NCBI GenBank assembly: GCA_041394885.1
Contig: JAWKHI010000023.1
Location: forward strand, 43,677 to 107,676
Direction of reading: 5' to 3'
DNA from: DSOI01 sp041394885
GTDB lineage: Bacteria; Acidobacteriota; Terriglobia; Bryobacterales; Bryobacteraceae
Length of the DNA stretch: 64,000 nt
Positions 28,257 through 38,152 of the stretch are shown here, one piece after another. A model generated the notes under the pieces. The model was not told where the DNA came from. It did no database searches and saw nothing but the letters and a program-made list of their open reading frames with translations. The number at the start of each line of letters is the position of its first letter. The first letter of the stretch is position 1. Position numbers and translations under genes: made by a program.

Positions 28257-31200
28257 TCAGAAGGTCAGGCGAATTCCGGCCTGAATCCGGCGCGTATCGG
28301 AAGCGGAGGTGAAGCCGAGCGGCTGGCTTGGCGTTCGATCATCGCGCCCTTGCAGATTGAACGGACCGGCGATCGCGCCGACGGTGTTGTTGACACTCGC
28401 GTAGTTGAGGTGGTTGGCCAGGTTGAAGCCCTCCACGAGCAGTGTTAAACGGCGGTGGTCGGTTCCGACACTGAAATGTTTGCTCAGCCGCGCGTCGAAG
28501 GTATAGAAGGCCGGGCCCAATCCAGTGTTTCGTCCGGCGAACGCGGGCCTGTCGGTGGTGGGATGCCGGTCCGAATTGAGATCGACGCCGGCGAGAAGGT
28601 TGAAGGGGCGGCCGCTGTTGCCGCGGAAAATCGGAGCCAACTGAATGCCCCCGGGCGCCTCCCAGACGCCGAATAGCACTACTTTGTGCCGTTGGTCAAA
28701 CGACGACAGAGCCCGCTCAGCCCGAAGATTCGTTTGGTCGAAGGCCTGAAAGTCACTGTTGTAGTCGGTAACTTCGTCGGTCGCCTTGCTGAAGGTATAG
28801 TTGCCCGAAAGCGAGAAAGAGCGGCTGAAGCGCCTGCGGAACTCGAGAATGAGCCCGGCATAAAAGGAGTTGGCGGTGGACTCATACACGTTGTCCTGGA
28901 ACAGCAGGGGATTGACGAAATCCTGGGTGCGCCAGACACGGATCCCGAGCGCCGGGTCCACGGGCGCGGGCCTCAGGTTCTTGTCGCGCGCCCGTCCGAT
29001 CTTCAGAGTGCGCACATAGATTCCAGAGATACCGACGGACATATCGGCGCCCACTTGGCGCTCAATGCCAAAACTGGTTTGCTGCGAATAGGGGCTGGCG
29101 TAATCGGAGGCGTTACTGAAGAGAACGGAGAACGGAGGCACGGGCCCAGTCTGGCTGACGGCGATGCCGAACTGCGTGAGGTCCGCCGGGGCAATTCGCC
29201 GGGTTGGAGTAGGCACACCGATGACACCTTGCGCCCGAAGGGTACGGTATATATTGGCCGCGGACGCCGCGCCCTGGGTCTGAATGGTGGTGAAGACTTG
29301 TGGAATCTGGCGGCGTCCATCGATGAGGCCAAGCGCATTGACGACGTAGTCGATCTGAAAGTAAATGGGCGAATAGAAGATGCCGTAGCCTCCGCGGACA
29401 CTGGTTTTGCCATCGCCCCAAGGGTCCCAGGAGAGACCGAATCGCGGTGCGAGGTTATTCCAGTCGGTGGGCAGGGGCGACTTACGGGTATCGACGTCGT
29501 AACGCAATCCCAAGTCCAGAGTGAGCCGGGAAGTAGCCTTCCACGAATCCTGTACGAAGAATCCATAGAAGGGGTAGAGGGCGGACACGACGGGATCGCC
29601 GAAGCCTTGTTGGTAGAACTGGGGCAAACCGAGATTGAAGGCCTGGAGGGAAGTAATCGTAGTGCGGGCGAGGACGGGGTTGACGAGCGAGCCTGGAAGC
29701 GGACCGAAGGTGAAGCGGCCGCCGAAGAAGGTTTGTGTGTCGCTGCGATTGTGGCGAATATTGAGCAACGCTCCGGCGCGGAAACCGTGCCGTCCGCGAA
29801 AGGCGCTCAGGGTTTCGCGGATCTCGAGTTTCTTCATCAGGGTAACGTTGGGAAGAAAGATATCCTTGTTGAAAAAGCCGAAGCCATTGATGTTCAACTC
29901 GGGCCCGAAGGGCTCCAGAGAACTTACGGTCTGGTCACTGTAGTTGCCGAGAATCCGGATATCGTTCAACAGCGAGGGTCGAAGGACGTGCGTCCAGCCG
30001 CCGGCGAGCGTGTTGTCCCAATAGCGAAAGTCCGAACCGCGGCTGGAGCCAACCAGAGCCCGCGTACTGGCGTTGGTATCCTTGGACCAAGCGGCGTTGG
30101 CGCGTAGGAATAGCTGATCGTTCGGAGTAGTAGAGTGATCGATCCGCAGGGACGTTTTGTAGTCGTTGGTGGAAAATGGGGTAACTCCGCCGTTGTTCTC
30201 AAACAGCGCCACGGTGGATGCCGGAGAACTGAGGGCGGCGCGCAACTGTCCGGCTGGGGAAGTGGGAAGCTGCGCCAGGATGGCTTCCTGTTCGCGTGTA
30301 GGGCCAAAGATAGAGCGGTCGGTCAGCAAACTGACCACATTGGACTCGTCGCGATTGAGGATCTCGAGAGCGGCGAAGTAGAAAGTCCGGTCGCGGCGGA
30401 CAGGTCCGCCCAGGCTGAACCCAGCCTGTTGGCGTTTGGCGTCCGGCTTGATGCGCCTCGGCGCGCCGCCTTCGTCCAGGACGCGTGCGAACGGGTCACC
30501 CGCGTCCAGGCTCTGATGCCGGAAGAAACCGAAAGCGCTTCCGTGTGCGGTATTGGACCCGCTCTTGGAAACGATGTTGATCACTCCGCCGCTGGCGCCG
30601 CCCAACTCGGCGGAGTAATTACTCCTGTTGACCTGAAATTCCTGAATCGCTTCCTGGCTCAAGGTCGGCCGGACGCCGCCGCCGTCGTCGTTGGCAGCGC
30701 CCCCGTCGACGGTGATGGAATTGCCGCGTCCGTTGGAGCCGTAGAAGGAGAGCCCGCTGGTGGGCGTGGCCGCGACGCGAAAGTCCGAGTTATCGGCCAG
30801 GGCGGCGGAATCAACCACACCGGGCGCGAGGAGAGTGAAGGCAAGATAGTCACGCCGGTCAATGGGCAGGTCACGCACGAGGCGCTGTTCCATGGTGCTC
30901 GATTGGCTGGTTCGCTCACTCTCGACCATCTCGAGGGCCGTGGAAACCTCGATCACTTCGTTGGAAGCGCCGACTCGCAGTTCAGCGTCGACCGATGCGA
31001 TTTGTCCGACCGTCAATACGACAGCGGAAGTAACACCGGTTAGGAATCCGGCCTTCTCGAAGCGGAGGTCATAGCGACCGGGCGGCAGGACAAGAAAACG
31101 ATACACGCCGAGGGCGCCGGTAACCGCCGTGCGCTCGAATCCAGTATCGGGGTTACGTAGGGTGACGGCAACGTCAGGAATACGGGCGCCGCTGGGGTCC

Positions 31201-31334
31201 GTCACCACGCCGCCGACTTCGCTACGATCCGCGGCGGACTGGGCCGAAAGCACACTAGCCAAGCTACAGACAAGCAGCGTGGCGAGCACCAACCTGCACA
31301 TATGACATAGCTTGACAGAAACGGAGACTGCCAT
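28257..31334 (-). CDS. Oar-like TonB-dependent receptor
   Basis: 1025 residues. Signal peptide (LVLATLLVCSLASVLSAQ), carboxypeptidase-regulatory-like domain (about 33-115; EVGGVVTDPSGARIPDVAVT), plug domain (LPIDRRDYLAFTLLAPGV; GNSITVDGGAANDDGGG) and a barrel ending in Phe (GIRLTF). ATG 31334 is chosen because GGGGAG lies 6 nt upstream and the signal peptide follows; the longer frame upstream is not protein-like. It is divergent from the threonine-synthase-like gene with about 55 bp between starts, and it has no obvious SusD-like partner. Confidence 0.9.
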   Translation of the reverse strand: MAVSVSVKLCHMCRLVLATLLVCSLASVLSAQSAADRSEVGGVVTDPSGARIPDVAVTLRNPDTGFERTAVTGALGVYRFLVLPPGRYDLRFEKAGFLTGVTSAVVLTVGQIASVDAELRVGASNEVIEVSTALEMVESERTSQSSTMEQRLVRDLPIDRRDYLAFTLLAPGVVDSAALADNSDFRVAATPTSGLSFYGSNGRGNSITVDGGAANDDGGGVRPTLSQEAIQEFQVNRSNYSAELGGASGGVINIVSKSGSNTAHGSAFGFFRHQSLDAGDPFARVLDEGGAPRRIKPDAKRQQAGFSLGGPVRRDRTFYFAALEILNRDESNVVSLLTDRSIFGPTREQEAILAQLPTSPAGQLRAALSSPASTVALFENNGGVTPFSTNDYKTSLRIDHSTTPNDQLFLRANAAWSKDTNASTRALVGSSRGSDFRYWDNTLAGGWTHVLRPSLLNDIRILGNYSDQTVSSLEPFGPELNINGFGFFNKDIFLPNVTLMKKLEIRETLSAFRGRHGFRAGALLNIRHNRSDTQTFFGGRFTFGPLPGSLVNPVLARTTITSLQAFNLGLPQFYQQGFGDPVVSALYPFYGFFVQDSWKATSRLTLDLGLRYDVDTRKSPLPTDWNNLAPRFGLSWDPWGDGKTSVRGGYGIFYSPIYFQIDYVVNALGLIDGRRQIPQVFTTIQTQGAASAANIYRTLRAQGVIGVPTPTRRIAPADLTQFGIAVSQTGPVPPFSVLFSNASDYASPYSQQTSFGIERQVGADMSVGISGIYVRTLKIGRARDKNLRPAPVDPALGIRVWRTQDFVNPLLFQDNVYESTANSFYAGLILEFRRRFSRSFSLSGNYTFSKATDEVTDYNSDFQAFDQTNLRAERALSSFDQRHKVVLFGVWEAPGGIQLAPIFRGNSGRPFNLLAGVDLNSDRHPTTDRPAFAGRNTGLGPAFYTFDARLSKHFSVGTDHRRLTLLVEGFNLANHLNYASVNNTVGAIAGPFNLQGRDDRTPSQPLGFTSASDTRRIQAGIRLTF

Positions 31335-31389
31335 GCGACTCCCCTTATGTGGAGCGCCGTTGCGGCGGCAGACGATACACTCCGTATAT

Positions 31390-32451
31390 ATGCAGGAGTG
31401 GCGGACAGAATCGCAGGCGGGCACGATTTCGACAATGCGGACCGGGCGTGGAACGGCGCTTGGGCTGGGAGAGGGGTCCACACCGCTCGCGGCGAGCGTG
31501 CGGATCGGGCCGCAGATGGGGCTTGACCTGTTCTTCAAGCTGGAGACTTGTAACCCGACCGGTTCCTACAAGGATCGCTTCGTCGCGGCCGAGATCGCGC
31601 GCCTGGCCGCTTTGGGGGCACAGGCATGCGTGGCGACATCGTCGGGCAACACGGGATCGTCACTGGCCGCGTATGCAGCGCGAGCGGGGATCCACTGCAC
31701 GATCGTGGTGAACCAAGGCGCGCCGGCTGGCAAACTGGCGCAGATGCGGGCACACGGGGCGAAGGTGATCCGGGTGAAGGGATTCGTCGCCGACCCGAGC
31801 ATCACCCGCCGCGTGATGGAGACTCTGCAGCAAAGCGGGCGTCCGCTGGTGGTGTCCGCCTACCGTTACTGTCCGGAAGCGATGGCGGGCGTGGAGACGA
31901 TCGCGGTGGAGTTAGAGCGGCAATGCGCGAGCGCAGCGCATATCTTCGTGCCCGTAGGAGGAGGCGGGCTCTATCTGGCGACGTCGCGGGGGGTGCGGCG
32001 CGCCTACGCCTCCCCGCCTCGCGTGCACGCGGCGCAACCGGCCGGGTGCCCGACGCTGGTGGGCGCATTCGACCGGGGAGACCATCGTGTGATACCTGTG
32101 CAATCGACGACCCGCATCAGCGGCCTCTCCGTCCCGTTCGACATCGACGCGGGGGCGGCGTTGGCCGATATGCGGGAACACGGCGGGTTGGGGTTCGCCG
32201 TATCCGACGAGGAGGTGTGGGAGGCGCAGCGGATGCTGCTCGAACTGGAAGGAATCTATTGCGAGCCAGCGGGCGCGGCCGCATTGGCGGGCCTTCGCCG
32301 CGCGGCGCGGCGGGGCTTTCTGAAGCCGGGCGAGCCGGCGATTTGCCTGGTTACAGGACATGGGTTCAAGGACCTGGAGTCGATCGATTCGGCTGCGGCC
32401 CGCCACCCATCTCCGGAGATCGAAGCTAGCCAACTGATGGCTTATCTATGA
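31390..32451 (+). CDS. Threonine synthase-like PLP-dependent lyase
   Basis: About 353 residues of the fold-type II PLP family. STPLAAS and FKLETCNPTGSYKDRFVAAE contain the Schiff-base lysine; SSGNTGSSLAAYAARAGI is the substrate/phosphate loop; VPVGGGGLYLATSRG is the glycine-rich PLP-phosphate site. Threonine synthase, diaminopropionate ammonia-lyase or a related beta-replacing enzyme are all possible. Start choice is weak: ATG 31390 or ATG 31435 (MRTGRGTALGLGEGSTP) both keep the domain, and neither has a clear ribosome-binding site. The stop overlaps the next start (ATGA), and that partner is a metallo-amidohydrolase. Confidence 0.8.
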   Translation: MQEWRTESQAGTISTMRTGRGTALGLGEGSTPLAASVRIGPQMGLDLFFKLETCNPTGSYKDRFVAAEIARLAALGAQACVATSSGNTGSSLAAYAARAGIHCTIVVNQGAPAGKLAQMRAHGAKVIRVKGFVADPSITRRVMETLQQSGRPLVVSAYRYCPEAMAGVETIAVELERQCASAAHIFVPVGGGGLYLATSRGVRRAYASPPRVHAAQPAGCPTLVGAFDRGDHRVIPVQSTTRISGLSVPFDIDAGAALADMREHGGLGFAVSDEEVWEAQRMLLELEGIYCEPAGAAALAGLRRAARRGFLKPGEPAICLVTGHGFKDLESIDSAAARHPSPEIEASQLMAYL

Positions 32452-33380
32452 GCCTACTCGCGGCGTGTGCGCCGGGAACGAAAGTCCGTACTTACCTGCC
32501 CGCTGGACCGGCGATGGCTCCGGTGCTAATCGCGCGCGGCATCGCCCCGGGGCGAACGCTGGCGGTGACGGCAGCGGTGCATGGGGACGAGTACGAAGGC
32601 ATCCGGGCGATTTTCGAAGTGTTCGACGAGATAGACGCGCTGGAGTTGGCCGGAAACCTGGTCGCAGTGCCGGTGGCCAATCCGGCCGCATTCTGGAACG
32701 GCACGCGCCAGAGTCCGGTGGACGGCGCCAACCTCGCTCGGGTGTTTCCGGGGGATCCGGAAGGGACACCCTCGCAGATGCTGGCGCACGCGCTCGGCGC
32801 GCACGTGATCGGCTGTTCTGACTTCTATCTCGATCTGCATAGCGGCGGCGCCGGGTGGACGATGCCATCGATGGCGGGTTACGATGCGTCGGATCCCCGC
32901 AGCCTCGAGGCAGCGCTGTTGTTCGGAGCGCCGGTGGTTTGGGGCCACCCGTCCACGCCGCCGGGGCGCACCGTTTCCTACGCCAAGAGCAAGGGTATCC
33001 CGTTCCTGTACACGGAAGCGCGTGGGGGCTGCCGCATTCATCGCGATGACCTGGCGATGATGAAGCGCGGGATCCGGAATCTGCTGCGGCATCAGGCGAT
33101 ACTCGGGGGGGACCTCGAAGTTGCACCACTGGAGCATCACCTATTCGGCGACGGCAACATCGATGCTTCGATCGTTGCCTCGGCGGACGGCTTCTTCATT
33201 CCCGCCGTGGCCATCCTGGACCGCATCCGCGCCGGGATGCTCGTGGGGCAGGTCCGCAACGTGATGGGCGAGACGGTGGAACAACTGAAGGCGCCCCGGG
33301 ACGGAGTCCTGGGGCTGGTGCGAGACTGTCCGCTGGTTCGATCGGGTGACCCGCTGGCGCTGATCACGGATGAAATCTAG
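32448..33380 (+). CDS. Succinylglutamate desuccinylase/aspartoacylase family zinc amidohydrolase
   Basis: 310 residues of the M14-like AstE/AspA family. Zinc ligands are visible in TAAVHGDEYEGIRAIF (H-x-x-E) and in FYLDLHSGGAGWTMP (second His); a catalytic Glu is likely in FLYTEARGGCRIH. Members hydrolyse N-acyl amino acids or related amides. Translational coupling to the PLP enzyme suggests the two act on the same amino-acid-derived compound, for example deacylation then elimination; this is inference. The C-terminal region (MGETVEQLKAPRDGVLGLVR) is the usual beta-sandwich/biotinyl-like domain. Confidence 0.88.
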   Translation: MSLLAACAPGTKVRTYLPAGPAMAPVLIARGIAPGRTLAVTAAVHGDEYEGIRAIFEVFDEIDALELAGNLVAVPVANPAAFWNGTRQSPVDGANLARVFPGDPEGTPSQMLAHALGAHVIGCSDFYLDLHSGGAGWTMPSMAGYDASDPRSLEAALLFGAPVVWGHPSTPPGRTVSYAKSKGIPFLYTEARGGCRIHRDDLAMMKRGIRNLLRHQAILGGDLEVAPLEHHLFGDGNIDASIVASADGFFIPAVAILDRIRAGMLVGQVRNVMGETVEQLKAPRDGVLGLVRDCPLVRSGDPLALITDEI

Positions 33381-33497
33381 CCTCCGTGGGGCGCTCCAGC
33401 CCTGTCTAATATTCCCTCAGAACGGCCTTCGTTAAAGCGCTTGCATCCGGCGCACCAGTGGAATATCATTAATCAGTTTTCACTTCTTGAGGTCTCT

Positions 33498-36400
33498 ATG
33501 AACACACTCCGTTTTTCGGCTATCGCTGCCACCTTGACTCTGTTGTCCACGATTCCCGCCGCCGCGCAGGAGTCCCGGGCGACGATCGCAGGAAAGGTTG
33601 CGGACCCTTCGGGAGCATTCGTGGCCGGGGCATCGGTGCGGGCGGTGAATACGGCGACCAACTCCGCGGCCGCTTCCACAACGAATGTGAGCGGAAACTT
33701 CGAGATTCCGTATCTGCTGCCTGGCGTTTATAACGTGACGGTGGAAATGGCGGGATTCAAGAAGAGCGCGCGCAACGCGATCGAGGTCCGGGTGGGCGAC
33801 CGGATGACGCTGGACTTCACATTGGAACTCGGGAACGTGGCGGAGTCCGTCGTGGTGACCGGTGAGACACCGCTGCTCGAAACGTCGACGGCGAGCGTGG
33901 GGTTGGTGATGGACGAGCGGCGGGTGACGGAGTTCCCGGTGGTGGGCGGCAATGCGTTCTATTTGGCGCGACTGACGGCCGGGGTATTGTCGAGCGGCGG
34001 ACGGAGCGCGGGCAATCCGATGGACGCGGGAGCGGCGACGGGAGTAATCGTCAACGGAACGCGTGGCGGGTCGAGTGAGGTGTCCGTGGACGGATCTCCG
34101 AACATGACCAACCGGAACGCGGCGTTTTCGCCGCCGCAGGATCTGGTCCAGGAGTTCAAGATACAGACGGCGACCTACGATGCGTCGATCGGGCACGCGG
34201 CGGGCGCCGTGACAAACGTGAGCATGAAATCGGGCTCAAACACTCTGCACGGAACGGGCTATTTCAATAACTCGACGCTGCGGGCGACGCCATGGTTCAC
34301 GAACCGCTTTCTGGCGGATCCGCGGACGGTGTTGACTCCGCAGCAGCGAGAAGCGGCGATCCCTTCGTGGCTGCACCGGCGGTATGGGGCGACGATGACG
34401 GGTCCGGTTTGGATTCCGAAGGTGTACGACGGGCGCAACAAGACATTTTTCACGTTCGGGTTCGAGGATCTGACGATCGAGCGCAACCTGTCGTTCACGG
34501 GAACCGTGCCGACGGAGGCGCAGAAGCGGGGCGACTTCTCTGACCTGCTGCGGCTGGGCTCGCGGTATCAGATTTACGATCCCTTCACGATCGCCTCGGC
34601 GGCGAACGGGCGATTCAGCCGCCAGCCACTGGCGGGCAATATCATTCCGGCCAGCCGGATCAATCCCGTGGCTGCGAAGATGCTGAGCTTCTACCCGGTG
34701 GCGAACCAACCCGACCAGAATCCGGAACAACGCAATAATTACTTCGTCACCCGCAACATCGACCGCGAAAACTACACTTACACGAGCCGCGTGGATCATA
34801 ACTTCGGCGAGCAGAACCGCTTCTTCCTGCGGTGGAACAACTCACAACACGACAACTACAACAACCAGCTCGGGACGATCACGAATATCGACATCCTGGA
34901 CCGCACGGGATGGGGCATGGTGGTGGACGACGTGCATGTATTCAGCCCGGGGCTACTGTTGAACCTCCGATACGGGATCACCTACCAGAGCGACATCAAC
35001 CAGCGCGGGAGCACGGGATTCGATCTGCTTTCGCTCGGCCTGCCCGCCAACCTGGTGAGCGAGATCGGGACGAAGCTCGGCACCGACGGTATCGCGTTTC
35101 CGAATCTGCAGGTGGATTCGAATGCGTTCACGGCGCTGTCCAATAACGGAGGAACGCGGGGCGCGACCAACTATCACACCGCGTCGGCTACGGTTACGCG
35201 GATCGCCGGGAGCCACAGCATGCGCTTCGGCGCCGAGTACCGGTTGCAGCGGGAGACCGGCTTCAACTACGGGAACGTGGCGCCGCAGTTCGTCTTCAAC
35301 AACGCCTTCACGCGGGGGCCGCTGGACAACTCACCGGCGGCGCCGATCGGGCAGGGATTGGCGTCGATGTTGTTCGGCATCGCCACGGGCGGGCAGATTT
35401 CCAACAACGCGTCGCGGGCCGAGCAGAACAACTACTGGGGATTTTTCGTGCAGGATGACTGGCGGGTGACCTCGCGTTTCTCGGTGAATGTGGGGCTGCG
35501 GTACGAGTATGAAGGGCCGATCTCGGAACGGTACAACCGGTCGATTCGCGGATTTGACTTCACGACGCCGAACCCGGTGTCGGCGCAGGCGTTGGCCAAC
35601 TACACGCGGAACCCGATACCGGAAGTACCGGCGTCCGCGTTCCAGAGCCTGGGCGGTCTGCAGTTCGCGGGCAATGGTGGCTTGCCGGGGAGTTTGTGGA
35701 AGGCAGACCGGAACAACTTCGCGCCAAGGATCGGCATCGCCTATTCGTGGAATCAGAAGACGGTGCTGCGCGCCGGCTATGGGATCTTTTTCGACGTGCT
35801 GGGCGTGGACCGGTTCGGGGTGAACCAGGGCGGCTTCAATCAGCCGACCAACCTGATCGCCTCCAACAACAACGGGCTGAGCTACGTGGCCACGTTATCG
35901 AATCCCTTCCCGAACGGGATCGAGGCGGCGCAGGGCGCGGCGGGCGGACTGACGACATTTCTCGGGCGGAATGTTTCCTTCTTCAATGAACTGCCGCGGA
36001 ATCCATACATGCAGCGGTGGTCGGCGTCGATCCAGCGGGAGTTGCCGGGGCGGATCGTTACCGACATTTCCTACGTGGGCAACCGGGGCGCGAAGCTGGC
36101 CGTTGAGCGGAACCTGAACCCGATCCCGCGAGAATATCTTTCGACGTCTGCCGAGCGGGACCAGAACACAATCAACTTTCTGACGCGTCAAGTGCCGAAC
36201 CCGTTCGCTGGCATCCCGGAGTTCCGGGGGACGGGACTGTTCAACGCTCGCACCGGGGTAGCCCAGTTACTGCGGCCGTATCCGCAGTTCGGCGATATTC
36301 TTACGAATTTTCCGGGCGGGTACTCCTACTACCACTCGCTGCAGACAGCCATCGAAAAGCGCATGTCGGGAGGGCTGACATTCCAGGCGTCGTGGACGTA

Positions 36401-37013
36401 TTCGAAGTTCATGGAGGCGACGAATTACCTGAACGACACAGACTCGTATCTGGAGAAAGTAATTTCATCACAGGACTACACGCATCGCTTCGTGCTGAGC
36501 GGCATTTACGAGTTGCCGTTCGGGCGCGGCAAGAAATGGTTATCGAACATGGGCGCCGCGCCGCAACTGCTGTTCGGCGGATGGCAGTTCCAGGGTTGGT
36601 TCGAGGGACAGACGGGCGACGCTCTCGGGTTTGGGAATGCGATCTTCACGGGTGACCTGCATGACATCGAAATTCCGGTTTCGCAACGGTCGGAACTTCG
36701 CTGGTTCAACGTGGACGCGGGCTTCAACCGGGATAACCGGCAGGCTTTGGCGAACAACATACGGGGTTTGAATTCGCGGTTCAATGGAGTACGGGCGGAT
36801 GGCATCAACAACTTCGATCTATCGATGTTCAAGAACGTCCGGATCAAGGAACGGGCCACGGCGCAATTCCGGATGGAGAGCTTCAATTCGCTGAACCATG
36901 TGCAGTTCGGAGCGCCGAATACGAACCCGGTGAATGCGGCTTTCGGGGCCATCACGGGGGAGAAGGGGCATGGGCAGCGTCAAGTAACAATCGGGTTGAA
37001 GTTGATTTTCTAG
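33498..37013 (+). CDS. Oar-like TonB-dependent receptor
   Basis: 1171 residues. Signal peptide (LRFSAIAATLTLLSTIPAAA), carboxypeptidase-regulatory-like domain (about 25-110), plug with GTRGGSSEVSVDGSPNMTNR, and a barrel closing with GLKLIF. The ATG at 33498 follows GAGG by 8 nt; the upstream frame is not protein-like. It lies 117 bp after the amidohydrolase gene on the same strand and could bring in the substrate for the two enzymes, which is only a guess. The stop overlaps the stop of the convergent serine hydrolase by 3 nt. Confidence 0.92.
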   Translation: MNTLRFSAIAATLTLLSTIPAAAQESRATIAGKVADPSGAFVAGASVRAVNTATNSAAASTTNVSGNFEIPYLLPGVYNVTVEMAGFKKSARNAIEVRVGDRMTLDFTLELGNVAESVVVTGETPLLETSTASVGLVMDERRVTEFPVVGGNAFYLARLTAGVLSSGGRSAGNPMDAGAATGVIVNGTRGGSSEVSVDGSPNMTNRNAAFSPPQDLVQEFKIQTATYDASIGHAAGAVTNVSMKSGSNTLHGTGYFNNSTLRATPWFTNRFLADPRTVLTPQQREAAIPSWLHRRYGATMTGPVWIPKVYDGRNKTFFTFGFEDLTIERNLSFTGTVPTEAQKRGDFSDLLRLGSRYQIYDPFTIASAANGRFSRQPLAGNIIPASRINPVAAKMLSFYPVANQPDQNPEQRNNYFVTRNIDRENYTYTSRVDHNFGEQNRFFLRWNNSQHDNYNNQLGTITNIDILDRTGWGMVVDDVHVFSPGLLLNLRYGITYQSDINQRGSTGFDLLSLGLPANLVSEIGTKLGTDGIAFPNLQVDSNAFTALSNNGGTRGATNYHTASATVTRIAGSHSMRFGAEYRLQRETGFNYGNVAPQFVFNNAFTRGPLDNSPAAPIGQGLASMLFGIATGGQISNNASRAEQNNYWGFFVQDDWRVTSRFSVNVGLRYEYEGPISERYNRSIRGFDFTTPNPVSAQALANYTRNPIPEVPASAFQSLGGLQFAGNGGLPGSLWKADRNNFAPRIGIAYSWNQKTVLRAGYGIFFDVLGVDRFGVNQGGFNQPTNLIASNNNGLSYVATLSNPFPNGIEAAQGAAGGLTTFLGRNVSFFNELPRNPYMQRWSASIQRELPGRIVTDISYVGNRGAKLAVERNLNPIPREYLSTSAERDQNTINFLTRQVPNPFAGIPEFRGTGLFNARTGVAQLLRPYPQFGDILTNFPGGYSYYHSLQTAIEKRMSGGLTFQASWTYSKFMEATNYLNDTDSYLEKVISSQDYTHRFVLSGIYELPFGRGKKWLSNMGAAPQLLFGGWQFQGWFEGQTGDALGFGNAIFTGDLHDIEIPVSQRSELRWFNVDAGFNRDNRQALANNIRGLNSRFNGVRADGINNFDLSMFKNVRIKERATAQFRMESFNSLNHVQFGAPNTNPVNAAFGAITGEKGHGQRQVTIGLKLIF

Positions 37014-38149
37014 CCCGGAGGCAAGATCGCGGCCACGGCGTTGGAGACGCGGCGGAGGAGGCTCCCTCCGTCGGCGCCGGAGGGCCGTGTGGTTAGGATT
37101 ACGCACACGATTCCCGATTCAGGATCGGCCCAAGCCACGGTGCCGGTGGCCCCGGAGTGGCCAAACGTTCGCGGCGAGACTAACTCGCCGAAGTAACTCC
37201 ACACGAGGGACGTGGCCAAGCCCCAACCGAGCCCCCAGGGCTTGCCGATGCGGGTGTTCTGGTCACGCGCCATGGCGGCGGCAGTGGCGGGGCTGAGGAT
37301 ACGGCGGCCGCGGTGAGCGCCTCCATTGAGGAACATCTGGAGAAGAACAGCGAGGTCTTTGGAGGTGGAATGCATGCCTCCCCAGGGGTGCCCCATGTCG
37401 CGCCAGTAGGGCGAGTTAGGTCCGAAACTGGCGAGATCTTCCGGGGCGCCGCCGCCGGTTTGGCACCAGGCGGTGTCTTCGATGCGGCGTCCCCCCAATC
37501 CGAGCGAGCTGCCGCTCATCCCCATGGGATCGAACAGCTCCTTCTTCAGAAAGGCGCGCAAGGGCATACCGCTGACGCGCTCGACGATCTCGCCCACCAA
37601 CAGAGTCCCCATGCTTTGGTAGCGGAAATCGGTTCCAGGCTCGTAGAGCAGAGGCGTGCGCAGGGCGTGCTTGACGAAGTCGCCGAGTGGTGCGTGGGCG
37701 CGGCGGAGGGCGGTGTTTTCGGGAAGCATGTCGGGCATGCCGGAGGTGTGGCTGAGGAGATCCCGGACACGGATCTGCTTGTGTGCGATCTCGGGCAGGT
37801 AGACCGATGCGGGATCGTCCAGAGAGACGAGGCCCCGCTCGACGAGCATCATGAGAGCCGTGGCTGTGACGGGTTTGGAAATCGAGGCGAGGAGGAACAC
37901 GGTATCGGCCGTCACGGGTTTGGCATCGGGCGTGGGAGCGAGTTTGCCAAATCCCCGATGGAGGAGAAGGTTTCCGCGCCGGGCGACGGCGATGGAAGCG
38001 GCGAGCACGCGCCCTTCGGCCACTTCAGCCTGGAGCAGCGAGGCGGCGCGCTCGAGAGTGTCCGTGGCTGGGCGCTGGGGCTGAGCCAGGATGGAGGACG
38101 CAGCCAGTCCCAGAACGATCGTCTTGCTCACGCCGGTTGTCTTGCTCAT
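37010..38149 (-). CDS. Exported serine hydrolase of the beta-lactamase/class C family
   Basis: 379 residues. Signal peptide (VSKTIVLGLAASSILA), SxxK active site at residues 89-92 (LASISKPVTAT), RVRDLLSHTSGMPDMLPE, a Tyr-x-Ser in FRYQSMGTLLVGEIV replacing the usual Tyr-x-Asn, and a HSGATG box in place of KTG. This pattern is typical of class C-like esterases and D-aminopeptidases rather than true beta-lactamases. ATG 38149 starts the signal peptide; ATG 38164 (MVASHC) is an alternative that would overlap the divergent ankyrin gene. The role is probably peptidoglycan or ester hydrolysis in the periplasm. Confidence 0.85.
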   Translation of the reverse strand: MSKTTGVSKTIVLGLAASSILAQPQRPATDTLERAASLLQAEVAEGRVLAASIAVARRGNLLLHRGFGKLAPTPDAKPVTADTVFLLASISKPVTATALMMLVERGLVSLDDPASVYLPEIAHKQIRVRDLLSHTSGMPDMLPENTALRRAHAPLGDFVKHALRTPLLYEPGTDFRYQSMGTLLVGEIVERVSGMPLRAFLKKELFDPMGMSGSSLGLGGRRIEDTAWCQTGGGAPEDLASFGPNSPYWRDMGHPWGGMHSTSKDLAVLLQMFLNGGAHRGRRILSPATAAAMARDQNTRIGKPWGLGWGLATSLVWSYFGELVSPRTFGHSGATGTVAWADPESGIVCVILTTRPSGADGGSLLRRVSNAVAAILPPG

Positions 38150-38152
38150 GCA

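Noticed and set aside
28686..30107. 473-codon plus-strand frame inside the TonB receptor gene
   Set aside because: Antisense shadow of a conserved barrel sequence.
37010..38149. Antibiotic-resistance beta-lactamase
   Set aside because: Tyr-x-Ser and HSGATG replace Tyr-x-Asn and KTG; the layout fits esterase/peptidase-type serine hydrolases.
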